This document shows, in pieces, positions 47,501 to 56,176 of a stretch of 64,000 nucleotides of DNA (position 1 is its first letter; each line of letters opens with the position of its first letter). The stretch lies in NCBI GenBank assembly GCA_964462535.1, contig CAYWXV010000018.1, positions 1 through 64,000 on the forward strand, written 5' to 3'. The DNA is from CAYWXV01 sp964462535. GTDB taxonomy: Bacteria; Bacteroidota; Ignavibacteria; OLB7. The translations under genes were made by a program, and so were the position numbers. The notes beneath the pieces are model-generated. The model was not told where the DNA came from, did no database searches, and worked only from the letters and a program-made list of their open reading frames with translations.

Positions 47501-49180
47501 GTGCACATTATCCGACTTCGGACCCTGCTTCCGGCAGTGGTCTTCGCTCTCTCCGTCCCCTTTGGATCGCTCATGGCGCAGGGCGTGACCTGGTCGATAT
47601 CGAACGAGTTTCGCTACGGCATTGGCGATCAGTTCGAACAAGACGTCGCGCGCACGAAGGAGTACTTCGAGAACCTTCTAGGTACCCGCGTCTATTTGGG
47701 TGATCTCACACTCGGGTTCCGCGTACAGGTCGACAAACCACGCGAATACGGACGGGATACCGTTGGCTTGAAGGAGTACTATGCCGAGTTCCGCCGCGAT
47801 GGCCTTCGTGCACGCGCGGGGACGTTCTACAATCTCGTAGGGCGTGGCATGGTGATGAACACGTTCGAGAGCCGCCCAATCGGCTTCGACACGCAGACTG
47901 AGGGCGTGCGAGTCGACTACGAGGGAGAGAGGTTCAAGGTGGGTGCGTGGGGTGGCCTTTTAGGCTACGCCGACATCATTACACCGGCCCGTGTCGAGGA
48001 TTATCTGCTCCGTGGCGTATCCGGAGAGGTTCGTCCGGTGAGTGAAGTCGGTGTCGGGGGATCGTTCCTATCCGCGTCGGGTCGCAGGTCCTCAATCGGA
48101 TTTGCGAGGAACTTTGACGCCTACCTTCGAGAGCTCTACCTAAAGGCCGACTATTCCGGCTTCCGCGCGTTCCTGAATCTGGCCGACAAGCGGACGATTA
48201 TCGACAGTTCCAGCCGCACGCGTACGACATCTCCGCTCGAGGGGTATGGCTTCTACGGGATGCTGGGGTACACCTCGGATGCCTTCGGTATCACAGCAGA
48301 GCTAAAGGACTATCGTTACGACCTGCTCGAGCCACTCGAGCAACAGGTCGGCACACGGGCCACGCGTTCCCTTCCGTTCCAGAACGCTCCAACCCTCATT
48401 CCGGAGCATGACAAGACGCTTCTTGCCCGCAACCCTCACACGGTCGACCCTAGCGACGAACTCGGCTTTCAACTGGAGGTTCTTCTCTACCCGGGCGACG
48501 ATCTCACCTTGACGTTTCTCGGCCTGGGGGGAAGCCGTCATAACAGCTGGCGTCGTGTCGAAGTTGTCGACACGGCCACAGGGGCGACTACAACTACATT
48601 CCAACGCATCAACGACTCGCCGAACTCCTTTGCGCAGTTGTCGGACGCTACGTACTCTCCCTATTGGGAGGCGTATGCGCACGGCGAGTACGAACTGAAT
48701 GATGAAGTAACGCTCTCGGCAGCGATTCAGCGGAAGGACAACTCCGACTTCGGACTCGGGGAGAGATTTACTGCCACCACCGGCATGTTGGAGTCGGTGA
48801 TCGACGTGACGGATCGATCGAACCTCCATGCGATCCTGGAAGTTCAACGCGTCTTCGATTCGAAGAAGGTGGCGCCCGCGATCGACTCGCTTGGAATCGA
48901 GGCGCACGACGGACGGTTCTTCAACGCCCTCCTTACGCTGGAATATGCTCGGTCACCAGAGTGGTCTGTCAACGTCCGCGCGGAAATGACAACTACTGAT
49001 CAAGAGCAGGAGGGGAGAAAGGTCTGGCCCGTTGTTGGCGGCACCTATCGCATTGGAAATGCCCACACGGTCACGCTGCAATATGGAGCAGAGCGCGGGG
49101 GAGTTGTTTGCACCGGTGGTGTCTGCAGATTCATCAACCCGTTCAATGGCCTTCGGCTTTCCGTCGTAAGCAAACTCTAG
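47501..49180 (+). CDS. DUF6029-family outer-membrane protein
   Basis: 559 residues if translation starts at GTG 47501, the only start next to a signal peptide (IIRLRTLLPAVVFALSV, ending at LMAQ). The rest fits the DUF6029 beta-barrel type found in Bacteroidota: SISNEFRYGIGDQF, LGFRVQVDKPREYG, ARAGTFYNLVGRGMVMNTFE, YGFYGMLGYTSDAFGITAELKDYRYD, and a terminal aromatic-poor strand LRLSVVSKL. It is probably an outer-membrane barrel of unknown function. It sits between two CxxC proteins. The GTG start has no clear Shine-Dalgarno. Confidence 0.82.
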   Translation: MHIIRLRTLLPAVVFALSVPFGSLMAQGVTWSISNEFRYGIGDQFEQDVARTKEYFENLLGTRVYLGDLTLGFRVQVDKPREYGRDTVGLKEYYAEFRRDGLRARAGTFYNLVGRGMVMNTFESRPIGFDTQTEGVRVDYEGERFKVGAWGGLLGYADIITPARVEDYLLRGVSGEVRPVSEVGVGGSFLSASGRRSSIGFARNFDAYLRELYLKADYSGFRAFLNLADKRTIIDSSSRTRTTSPLEGYGFYGMLGYTSDAFGITAELKDYRYDLLEPLEQQVGTRATRSLPFQNAPTLIPEHDKTLLARNPHTVDPSDELGFQLEVLLYPGDDLTLTFLGLGGSRHNSWRRVEVVDTATGATTTTFQRINDSPNSFAQLSDATYSPYWEAYAHGEYELNDEVTLSAAIQRKDNSDFGLGERFTATTGMLESVIDVTDRSNLHAILEVQRVFDSKKVAPAIDSLGIEAHDGRFFNALLTLEYARSPEWSVNVRAEMTTTDQEQEGRKVWPVVGGTYRIGNAHTVTLQYGAERGGVVCTGGVCRFINPFNGLRLSVVSKL

Positions 49181-49237
49181 GACATTCGCGCAGAACGCTT
49201 AATAACGATACCAGCTCATCACGGGAGAACGTTAGAA

Positions 49238-50278
49238 ATGAGAATGAATCGATATCTCTTCGCAATCATGGTCGCTGTCGTCCTTGCGTCGTCAGCGTAC
49301 GCGCAGTTTCCGCGAACCGTGTTGATCGAGGAGTTTACGAGCGTGACGTGCAAGCCATGCACGACGGCGACGGCAGTGCTCAATCAGTTGATCCGGGACA
49401 AGGGTGACAACGTCGTGACGGTGCGCAACGAAGTGAATTTTGCACCGTCGCCGAACCCTTATTCGTCGGTGGAATCCGAGAGTCGCAAGGCCGACTTCTA
49501 TCAAACAGAAACGCTTCCGCACGGGCGCGTGGATGGCCAGATCGTCGCGGTGACCAATCAGAGTGAGCTCTATGCTCGCGTCGAGGATCGGCTGATGGTG
49601 GAGGCGCCCATTAAGATTGAGTTGACGCAGACGCGCGAGGGTTCGCTCATGAACGTTCAGGTGAAGTTGACCGCCGGATCAAACGGACTGCAAGGAAATT
49701 ACGTGCTTCATGTCGTTGCGCTCGAGCACGAGATCTACGATCCGTCGATCCTCAATATTCCCGGCAATAACCATGAGACCACGATCTTCGACGTCATGCG
49801 AAAGATGGTGAACGGACTGTCGGGCGAGCCAATCACGCTCGACGTTGATGAGACGAAGACAATCCCCGCTCCCTATACGATAGAGAGTGCGTGGAATGGG
49901 GACCAGCTGTACACTGTGGCGTTCGTGCAGAATGTGGACACCAAGGAAGTGATACAGGCCACCTTCTCGCCCCGTCCGGGATCCCTCGGTTCCGTTGACC
50001 GCGATCCGTTGCCGGCCGGCTTCGCGATCGGCTCCGCGCTGCCGACGCCATCCTCGACGAAGGCGATCTTGCCAATCAGCATTGGACGTGCCGGCGATGT
50101 GACGATCGCCATTTACGATTTGGATGGAGCGCGTGTGGGTAGACAGGATCTCGGAACCCTTGAGGCTGGGGACTTCACTCCTGCTCTCGATCTGAGTGGT
50201 CTTGCGAACGGAGTCTATTCGTGCGTCGTGACAACAGGGGACATCCGGATGACCAGGAAGATCGTCATCGCTCGATAG
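49238..50278 (+). CDS. Omp28-related thioredoxin-fold protein with T9SS sorting domain
   Basis: 346 residues; the signal peptide ends at AYAQ. An Omp28-like thioredoxin-fold domain starts with VLIEEFTSVTCKPC (C38, C41) and continues with HGRVDGQIV; a middle beta domain includes NIPGNNHETTIFDVMRKM. The last 75 residues look like a T9SS/FlgD sorting domain (AIYDLDGARVGRQDL, LANGVYSCVVT, RKIVIAR). It is probably a surface-exposed redox or scaffold protein. It directly follows the DUF6029 gene (57 bp), and a strong terminator ends the transcript. Confidence 0.9.
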   Translation: MRMNRYLFAIMVAVVLASSAYAQFPRTVLIEEFTSVTCKPCTTATAVLNQLIRDKGDNVVTVRNEVNFAPSPNPYSSVESESRKADFYQTETLPHGRVDGQIVAVTNQSELYARVEDRLMVEAPIKIELTQTREGSLMNVQVKLTAGSNGLQGNYVLHVVALEHEIYDPSILNIPGNNHETTIFDVMRKMVNGLSGEPITLDVDETKTIPAPYTIESAWNGDQLYTVAFVQNVDTKEVIQATFSPRPGSLGSVDRDPLPAGFAIGSALPTPSSTKAILPISIGRAGDVTIAIYDLDGARVGRQDLGTLEAGDFTPALDLSGLANGVYSCVVTTGDIRMTRKIVIAR

Positions 50279-50292
50279 AAGAGACCGACACG

Positions 50293-50335
50293 GCGGTGGC
50301 AGCGATCGTTTCGATCCTGCCACCGCTTTTTCTTT
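50293..50335 (+). terminator. rho-independent terminator
   Basis: A perfect 10-bp outer stem (50293-50302 with 50317-50326) plus an inner GATC/GATC stem, followed by TTTTTCTTT. It closes the TonB/Omp28 transcript. The in-frame start of the next gene must lie beyond it. Confidence 0.95.
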
Positions 50336-50367
50336 CACGCACACCGATTCGACGCGTACTTCCAATC

Positions 50368-51570
50368 GTGCTAGAGACCCTGGTCCGCCTATCCAAAAGC
50401 TTTGCTTCTTCGCCCGGCGATACAGACGATCTTCGCCTGGAGAAGCGTGCGATTCTCCTTGTCGCGGGATCGTGTTGCGTCGCGGGCGTTGCATGGACCG
50501 CGATGTACGCCACGGTTTTTGGTCTCGGCTTGACCGCGGCGCTACCTGCCGTCTTCATTCTTGTTGTCGGAACTGCGCTATGGATATCGCACGTTACCCG
50601 TAATCATCTGGTGGCGGTCTACGCACAGATCGTCTGCATCATTTACATTCCTGCATGTATTCAATGGAGTATTGGAGGCCTGTTCGATTCAGGCTTCATT
50701 CTGGCTTGGGCGTTCTGCGGTCCAATGACTGCTCTAACGTTCTTGTCTCGACGCCAGTCTCTCGTCTGGCTTGGTGCCTACTTGGCGAACGTAGTTGTTA
50801 CCGTAGCAGCAAACGAATACTTCAGTCTTCACGGGCAGCCCGTGACCGACGGAGTGCGCATGGCGTTCTTTCTGATGAACCTGAGCATATCGTCGATAGT
50901 CGTCTACCTCTTCGCGGACTATTTCGTCAGAACAGCCGTGGCCGAACGCGCACGAGCGAATAGCCTGCTCCTTAATATTCTCCCTTCCTCGATCGCGAAG
51001 AGACTGAAGCAACAGGAGCATTCGATATCTGATGAATTCAACGACGTGTCGGTTCTATTCGCTGATATCGTTGGCTTCACTCAGCTCTCGGCTACCATGA
51101 CGCCGAGCGACCTCCTGGACCTGCTGAACGACGTTTTCAGCCGGTTCGATCGGCTTGCCGCGAAGCATGGTCTTGAAAAAATCAAGACGATCGGCGACGC
51201 GTACATGGCGGTTGGCGGACTGCCTGATCCGATGACTGAACATGCGCTCGCCACGACGATGCTTGCGATGGATATGCTCAAGGAACTGCGAGAACTAAAT
51301 GTCGCCCGCGGGCTCGATCTTTCGGTCCGTATCGGCATTCACACGGGGCCAGTCATTGCAGGCGTTATTGGGCGACAGAAGTTCAGTTACGACGTCTGGG
51401 GCGACACGGTCAACACTGCAAGCCTGATGGAATCGTATGGCGTTCCAGATCGCATTCAGATCTCGGTCAAGACGTACGAGCGTATTCGGGACACATTCTC
51501 CTGCGAGGATCGCAGGTTGGTCGATGTCAAAGCGAAGGGCGATATCCAAACGTACCTTGTGTGTACGTAG
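50368..51570 (+). CDS. membrane class III nucleotide cyclase, altered active site
   Basis: About 400 residues from the GTG at 50368. The frame is open upstream, but a terminator occupies 50293-50335, so earlier starts are unlikely. Five or six transmembrane helices (about 30-190) precede a helical linker and a class III cyclase domain. Metal ligands are D233 (LFADIVGFT) and D277 (IGDAY). Adenine-selecting residues are K273 (EKIKTIG) and D342 (YDVWGD), so ATP is the expected substrate. N349 is present, but the transition-state arginine four residues later is leucine (VNTASLMES). It may make cAMP poorly, act as a homodimer with another cyclase, or be a sensor without activity. Confidence 0.88.
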   Translation: MLETLVRLSKSFASSPGDTDDLRLEKRAILLVAGSCCVAGVAWTAMYATVFGLGLTAALPAVFILVVGTALWISHVTRNHLVAVYAQIVCIIYIPACIQWSIGGLFDSGFILAWAFCGPMTALTFLSRRQSLVWLGAYLANVVVTVAANEYFSLHGQPVTDGVRMAFFLMNLSISSIVVYLFADYFVRTAVAERARANSLLLNILPSSIAKRLKQQEHSISDEFNDVSVLFADIVGFTQLSATMTPSDLLDLLNDVFSRFDRLAAKHGLEKIKTIGDAYMAVGGLPDPMTEHALATTMLAMDMLKELRELNVARGLDLSVRIGIHTGPVIAGVIGRQKFSYDVWGDTVNTASLMESYGVPDRIQISVKTYERIRDTFSCEDRRLVDVKAKGDIQTYLVCT

Positions 51571-51758
51571 CTGGGTGACATTTCTACAGTTGATTTCCCG
51601 TCCGGCACCGACCCTACAGATCCGCGGAACCGGCGCGATCCGCATCTATTACGATGACTCTGGATTCACATCTCTTTGGCCGCAGTGCAGTGCCTGGTTG
51701 CATGGCGTTGCATAGGGCACCCGATTTTCCAATCACATAACCAGGATAGGGGAACACC

Positions 51759-52043
51759 ATGACGTACTTGCTCGTGCACCACACAACAGAGAGCTACGCG
51801 AAGTGGAAAGAAGTGTACGATGAGCATTTGTCCACGCGAAAGGCCGGCGGATCGCTCGGAGCTCGCCTTCTGCGCAACATTAACAATGGTGACGAGGTGG
51901 TGATTATTACGTCGTGGCCGGATACGGAGCATGCGCTCGCGTTCGCCAGTTCGCCAGACCTGCGGGCAACCATGGAGCGAGCTGGCGTTGTGGGGGCCCC
52001 GGAAGTGATCTTCCTTGAGGAGGTCGAAACGACGGAGGCATGA
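51759..52043 (+). CDS. small dimeric alpha/beta-barrel (ABM-like) protein
   Basis: 94 residues: MTYLLVHHTTESYAKWKEVYDEH, NNGDEVVIITSWPD, LRATMERAGV. The spacing matches the antibiotic-biosynthesis-monooxygenase-like ferredoxin fold, which usually forms dimers. Some relatives are oxygenases and many have no known activity. No partner gene is adjacent. Confidence 0.75.
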   Translation: MTYLLVHHTTESYAKWKEVYDEHLSTRKAGGSLGARLLRNINNGDEVVIITSWPDTEHALAFASSPDLRATMERAGVVGAPEVIFLEEVETTEA

Positions 52044-52729
52044 CAGACTGTTGAGAGACTCTCACTTCACGACGCTGTTCAGATCGCGCGACGGAGTGTG
52101 AATGTGGCGTACAACAGGTACGCCGCTGTGAGCGATGAGGCCCGCAACGTAGAGATCGCGCGCATTGCAACAGTCGACGAAGAGCGCGATTTGCAGGGGC
52201 GCCGAATACCAGGCCGCGTTTGCGTGGTGGGCTCCGGCGCCCCCTATTACCCGCTTCGTGGACGATATCAACGTTGGGCTACCCCCTTCGCGGCTTCAGC
52301 ATGAGCGGCGTGGGCCTATAGAGGTTCTTGCGCACGAACCGTGAACCAGGGCGCGAGCTTCCGCCCTGAGTTCTTGCCGGCTGTGCTCGAACGGGCGGAC
52401 ATGTTCGGATTTGAAATGCCAGCCAGTTGGGGCTATCCGTGACACGGCTCCGATCGCGCCACGACCTGCCTAGCCACGCCTGACTCGCGGGGGCAATCAA
52501 GGGCTGCGCCAGCGCCGTCGTGACAAGACGCGGACCCATATCGGCCTTCGATCGCATTCCTGCTGGAGCACCGCTCCCAACGGTCCTTCGACGCTCAACT
52601 CAATCTTCAACCGAAGACAGTGATCGCGCACGTCAATGCCTCCCACGCTCTCACTTGGTCGGATTGTGGCGGTTCGCAGAGACCCGCAGTCGCCAGACGG
52701 CAAGTGTAGTCCAACCCTTCGACCTACCG
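52044..52729 (+). other. 686-bp region without a clear gene
   Basis: Open frames here lack recognisable motifs. The most protein-like is a minus-strand stretch of about 75 codons (52062-52295, containing NAAWYSAPLQIALFVDC) with no good start codon (TTG at 52271) and a stop above it. It could be a decayed gene. I saw no insertion-sequence ends or transposase motifs. Confidence 0.45.
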
Positions 52730-53245
52730 ATGAATATCCGCGTCGTCACTTACGATTCTTCGTGGCCATTGTCGTTCGTCACCGAGGCCGGGCGCATACA
52801 AGCACTCATGAGCGGCGTGATTGTACAGATCCACCATATTGGGAGCACGTCCATACCCGGAATCATGGCCAAGCCGATCATCGACATGCTTGCGGAAGTG
52901 AATAGCCTGGATAAGCTCGACAAGTGCACGCCCGACCTGATTGCGCTTGGCTACGAGGCGAAGGGTGAATTCGGAATACCGGGGCGGCGCTATTTTCGGC
53001 GCGATGACGAGCAGGGGATTCGGACGCATCAGATTCATGCCTTCCGGGCGGGGAGCCCTGAAATACCCCGACATCTGGCGTTCCGGGATTATCTGATTGC
53101 CCACCCCGACATCGCGCTCAAGTACGGTGAGTTGAAGAAAGAACTGGCCGCTCGCTTCCCGGACGATATTTATGGATATATGGACGGCAAGGATGCCTTC
53201 ATAAAAGAACATCAGACGCGTGCGCTACGATGGCGTGAGATATAG
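52730..53245 (+). CDS. GrpB-family (UPF0157) nucleotidyltransferase-fold protein
   Basis: 171 residues from the ATG at 52730 (the frame is open upstream but lacks coding character). The GrpB signature is clear: VVTYDSSWPLSF, HHIGSTSIPGIMAKPIIDML with the GS-D nucleotidyltransferase-like motif, GIPGRRYFRR, HQIHAF, and LAFRDYLIAHPDIALKYGELKKELA. The fold is that of minimal nucleotidyltransferases. The substrate of the family is not established. It is first in a same-strand run of accessory genes. Confidence 0.92.
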   Translation: MNIRVVTYDSSWPLSFVTEAGRIQALMSGVIVQIHHIGSTSIPGIMAKPIIDMLAEVNSLDKLDKCTPDLIALGYEAKGEFGIPGRRYFRRDDEQGIRTHQIHAFRAGSPEIPRHLAFRDYLIAHPDIALKYGELKKELAARFPDDIYGYMDGKDAFIKEHQTRALRWREI

Positions 53246-53372
53246 CGTCATTCCGTTCGCGCGCTCTCCATTATCCCGGCGACACAAATCCTACTATCCA
53301 CGCACCTCTGTGCCGAACTCGCAAGTGCACAAGTGGTGATTAGCATTTCTCACTCAGTCACCGGAGCAATCC

Positions 53373-53768
53373 ATGAACGCTCGAACCGTGAAGACATACT
53401 ACATCGCCATGGCCATCTTCTGGATGGTGTTCGGACTGATCACGACGTTCTATCCAAGACTGATGGATCTCTTCCAGACGCCTGAAGGAATTGCGGCCAA
53501 GACAGAGTACTCGAATCATGTCTGGCTCCATGACGGGACGGACATCCTGGCATTCTGTGTGCTCCTCTTCGCCCTCTCGGCGATCCCGCCGAGTCGGACA
53601 ATGCTCCGTGCGACCGCAGTGGCGGCAATGGGGCCGCCGATCGCAATCGCCTACTCCGTCTTTGCCGCACCATATTCGTCGATGCTCCTTCTGGGTCCAG
53701 GTCTCTGCTGCTTCGCCTTCGGTGTGTGGGGCTGGGTGTTGTCGGGTAGAGTTCAAACGCAGTCATAG
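53373..53768 (+). CDS. small multi-pass membrane protein
   Basis: 131 residues with about four predicted helices (near 9-28, 54-70, 78-100, 105-124). The N-terminus is MNARTVKTYYIAMAIFW. No family motif is recognised. It is preceded by CCGGAG close to the ATG. Function unknown. Confidence 0.7.
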   Translation: MNARTVKTYYIAMAIFWMVFGLITTFYPRLMDLFQTPEGIAAKTEYSNHVWLHDGTDILAFCVLLFALSAIPPSRTMLRATAVAAMGPPIAIAYSVFAAPYSSMLLLGPGLCCFAFGVWGWVLSGRVQTQS

Positions 53769-53867
53769 CTCGATGCGGTTTTATCCGAGATAATTTCCTC
53801 GCGGCGATGCCGGTTGTCAGCGTCGCCGCAATGGAAGTCTCAACGGACATCAAGAGAATACCAGCTG

Positions 53868-54482
53868 GTGATTTCAACTCCCTACGACACTATCGTGTCC
53901 GAATTCGGCGCTGCGCGTTCCGGATTCCGTCCGAACGAGATGAACTACCTTGGGCTTGTGCTCGATGGCTTGCCCCTCGTTAGTCTCGTCCTCGATCTTG
54001 GATGTGGCAACGGACATCCGATCGCTACCTTCATCGATTCGCTGGGACACGGAGTGGTAGGGGTGGATGGATCGGGATTGATGCTCGACGAAGCCCGGCG
54101 TCGTCTTCCAGGCCATCGATGGATTCATTCACTCATTCAGGAGTTTGATATCGACGAAGAGTTCGACCTCGTGATCTGCTGGGACTCTCTCTTTCACGTC
54201 AGGCGCGAAGAGTGGGAACCGATTCTCAGTCGTGTCGCGCGGTGGCTGAAACCGGGTGGAAGATTGATGATGAGCAGCGGCGGTATCGTTCCGGATGACG
54301 GAGGCTTCACCGATACGATGTTCGGATACGAATTCTACTACGACAGTCTTCCTCCGGATCGACTTCTGGAACTCCTCCAGGAAATCGGATTCCGAATCAT
54401 TCTCGGTGAAATGTGCGATCCACCGGACGGCGGTCGCAACAGAGGGAAGTGGGCCACGATCGCGGTCCGCACAATAGGATGA
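53868..54482 (+). CDS. class I SAM-dependent methyltransferase
   Basis: 204 residues from GTG 53868; a TTG at 53814 would add 18 unconserved residues. It has SAM motif I VLDLGCGNGHPIA, motif II VVGVDGSGLMLDEARRR and motif III FDLVICWDSLFHV, then WLKPGGRLMMSS. The substrate is unknown; the overall shape fits small-molecule methyltransferases. It is part of the 51759-57122 run of small plus-strand genes. Confidence 0.88.
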   Translation: MISTPYDTIVSEFGAARSGFRPNEMNYLGLVLDGLPLVSLVLDLGCGNGHPIATFIDSLGHGVVGVDGSGLMLDEARRRLPGHRWIHSLIQEFDIDEEFDLVICWDSLFHVRREEWEPILSRVARWLKPGGRLMMSSGGIVPDDGGFTDTMFGYEFYYDSLPPDRLLELLQEIGFRIILGEMCDPPDGGRNRGKWATIAVRTIG

Positions 54483-54556
54483 ATCGCTGGGGCGATTGTG
54501 CTATTTGACCGCGAGAAGAGAGTGGCGTTGTTGCGACCACTTTTGTATGATCCAAC

Positions 54557-55060
54557 GTGCACGCACAATCCGATCATCCGGCCGTGACCGTTCGTCTGGC
54601 CACACGAGACGATGCCGACCGTATTGCAATTGTTTTGCTAGAGGCCTTCATCGAGTTTCGGCCACTCTACACGCCCGGTGGATTCTCCGCGACCACTCCT
54701 GATGCCCATGCTATCCTGGAACGCTGGGAGGAAGGACCGGTCTGGATCGCTCTGATTGGCGGCACGATTATCGGTACCGTGGCAGTAAGGCCCCTGGCAG
54801 GGGATGTCTACGTTCGAAGCATGGCAACGCTCCCGGACGCGCGAGGCATGGGAGCGGCTCATGCGCTGTTGATGCAGGTGGAGCGGTTTGCCAGGAAACG
54901 TCGTGCGGCTCGATTGTTCCTGAGTACCACGCCATTTCTGGCGGATGCGATTCGCCTCTATGAGAAATTCGGATTCACACGCATCGATGATGGACCGTTT
55001 CATCTGTTCGAGACGCCTCTCTTTACCATGGAGAAGAGATTGATAGGCACGGTGCGGTGA
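54557..55060 (+). CDS. GNAT-family N-acetyltransferase
   Basis: 167 residues from a GTG. The acetyl-CoA binding motif is DARGMGAAHALL (about 95-106), with VRLATRDDADRIA at the N-terminus and AIRLYEKFGFTRI near the end. By family it transfers an acetyl group to an amine; the substrate is unknown. Confidence 0.88.
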   Translation: MHAQSDHPAVTVRLATRDDADRIAIVLLEAFIEFRPLYTPGGFSATTPDAHAILERWEEGPVWIALIGGTIIGTVAVRPLAGDVYVRSMATLPDARGMGAAHALLMQVERFARKRRAARLFLSTTPFLADAIRLYEKFGFTRIDDGPFHLFETPLFTMEKRLIGTVR

Positions 55061-55272
55061 GGCGCAGCGGTGCGGCCCACGACAAGTTGCGCTCGGAAGC
55101 GCTGGTGAAACGTGCTTGGTGGATCCGTGCGAAAGGCACACTCCGGTAGCCGAGAGATTGTGGCTGATCGCAATTCATGTAGGAGGGGACTCTCTCGTGC
55201 AGGTGTGGTCTGTTCGTAGCCGCGATCGTCGACTCGCAAACGCAGCACCATCGAATCTGAATCAGAGAATCA

Positions 55273-56157
55273 ATGTTCAGAAGCCATCATCTCGTATCCG
55301 TTGCGTTGACGACAATACTTGTCGCCATGACGCCCTTCAATGGCCTACTCCGCGCACAAGGGGATCCCGCATGGTTGGAGGCGTATCCAGCATTCCGCAT
55401 TGCCGACAATCTCTACTACATCGGTAGCAACGGCCTGGCGAGCTTTCTGGTGACCACTCCAGAAGGACACATTCTGATAAACAGTAATCTGGAGGCGAGT
55501 GTCCCGATGCTGAAGGAAAGTGTCGAGAAGTTGGGCTTCTCCTTTTCCGACATCCGAATACTCCTTGTGAGCCATGCACACTTCGATCATGTGGCGGGGA
55601 GCGCGAGACTGAAGGAGCTGACCGGCGCGCAGTACATGGTAATGGATGCGGACGTTCCGGTGGTGGAGTCGGGAGGAAGACTCGACTTCCAGTATGGTGA
55701 CGACACGGTTGCGTGGTATCCCGCTGCAAAGGTTGATCGCATCCTTCACGATGGTGATGAAGTCCGTCTTGGTGGAGTCGTTCTTGTGGCCCATCTCACC
55801 CCCGGACATACCAAAGGATGCACAACCTGGACGATGAGGACTACCGATAGCGGTCAGAACTACGACGTTGTGATTGTCGGTAGTCCAAATGTGAATCCAG
55901 GCTATCGTCTTGCGGACGGTCCTTCGTACCCCGGGATTGCGTCCGATTTCGAACGGACGTTCCGTGTCCTTGCGGCACTCCCCTGCCAGATCTTTCTGGG
56001 AGCACATGGAGCCTATTTTGACCTTGACGCGAAGTACGAGGAATTCATAAATGGCAATCGATCCGCGTTTGTCGATCCCGACGGGTACCGCGACTTCGTT
56101 GCCGAACGCGAGACGGCTTTCGCGGCCGAGTTGAAGCGTCAGAAGGGGGAGAGGTAG
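55273..56157 (+). CDS. subclass B3-type metallo-beta-lactamase
   Basis: 294 residues with a signal peptide (cleavage near LRAQ), consistent with a periplasmic enzyme. The zinc motif HAHFDH (H101, H103, D105, H106) lies after ILLVS. The second ligand set is LTPGHTKGCTTWTM (H179) and FLGAHGAYF (H245). The TPGHTKGCTTWTM stretch, the GAHG context and the tail PDGYRDFVAERETAF match subclass B3 enzymes rather than B1 or general MBL hydrolases. By family it hydrolyses beta-lactams with two zinc ions. Environmental B3 enzymes may have other native substrates. It is 15-20 bp from a downstream GNAT. Confidence 0.9.
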   Translation: MFRSHHLVSVALTTILVAMTPFNGLLRAQGDPAWLEAYPAFRIADNLYYIGSNGLASFLVTTPEGHILINSNLEASVPMLKESVEKLGFSFSDIRILLVSHAHFDHVAGSARLKELTGAQYMVMDADVPVVESGGRLDFQYGDDTVAWYPAAKVDRILHDGDEVRLGGVVLVAHLTPGHTKGCTTWTMRTTDSGQNYDVVIVGSPNVNPGYRLADGPSYPGIASDFERTFRVLAALPCQIFLGAHGAYFDLDAKYEEFINGNRSAFVDPDGYRDFVAERETAFAAELKRQKGER

Positions 56158-56176
56158 AGAAGGAGCTCCTCTCTTG

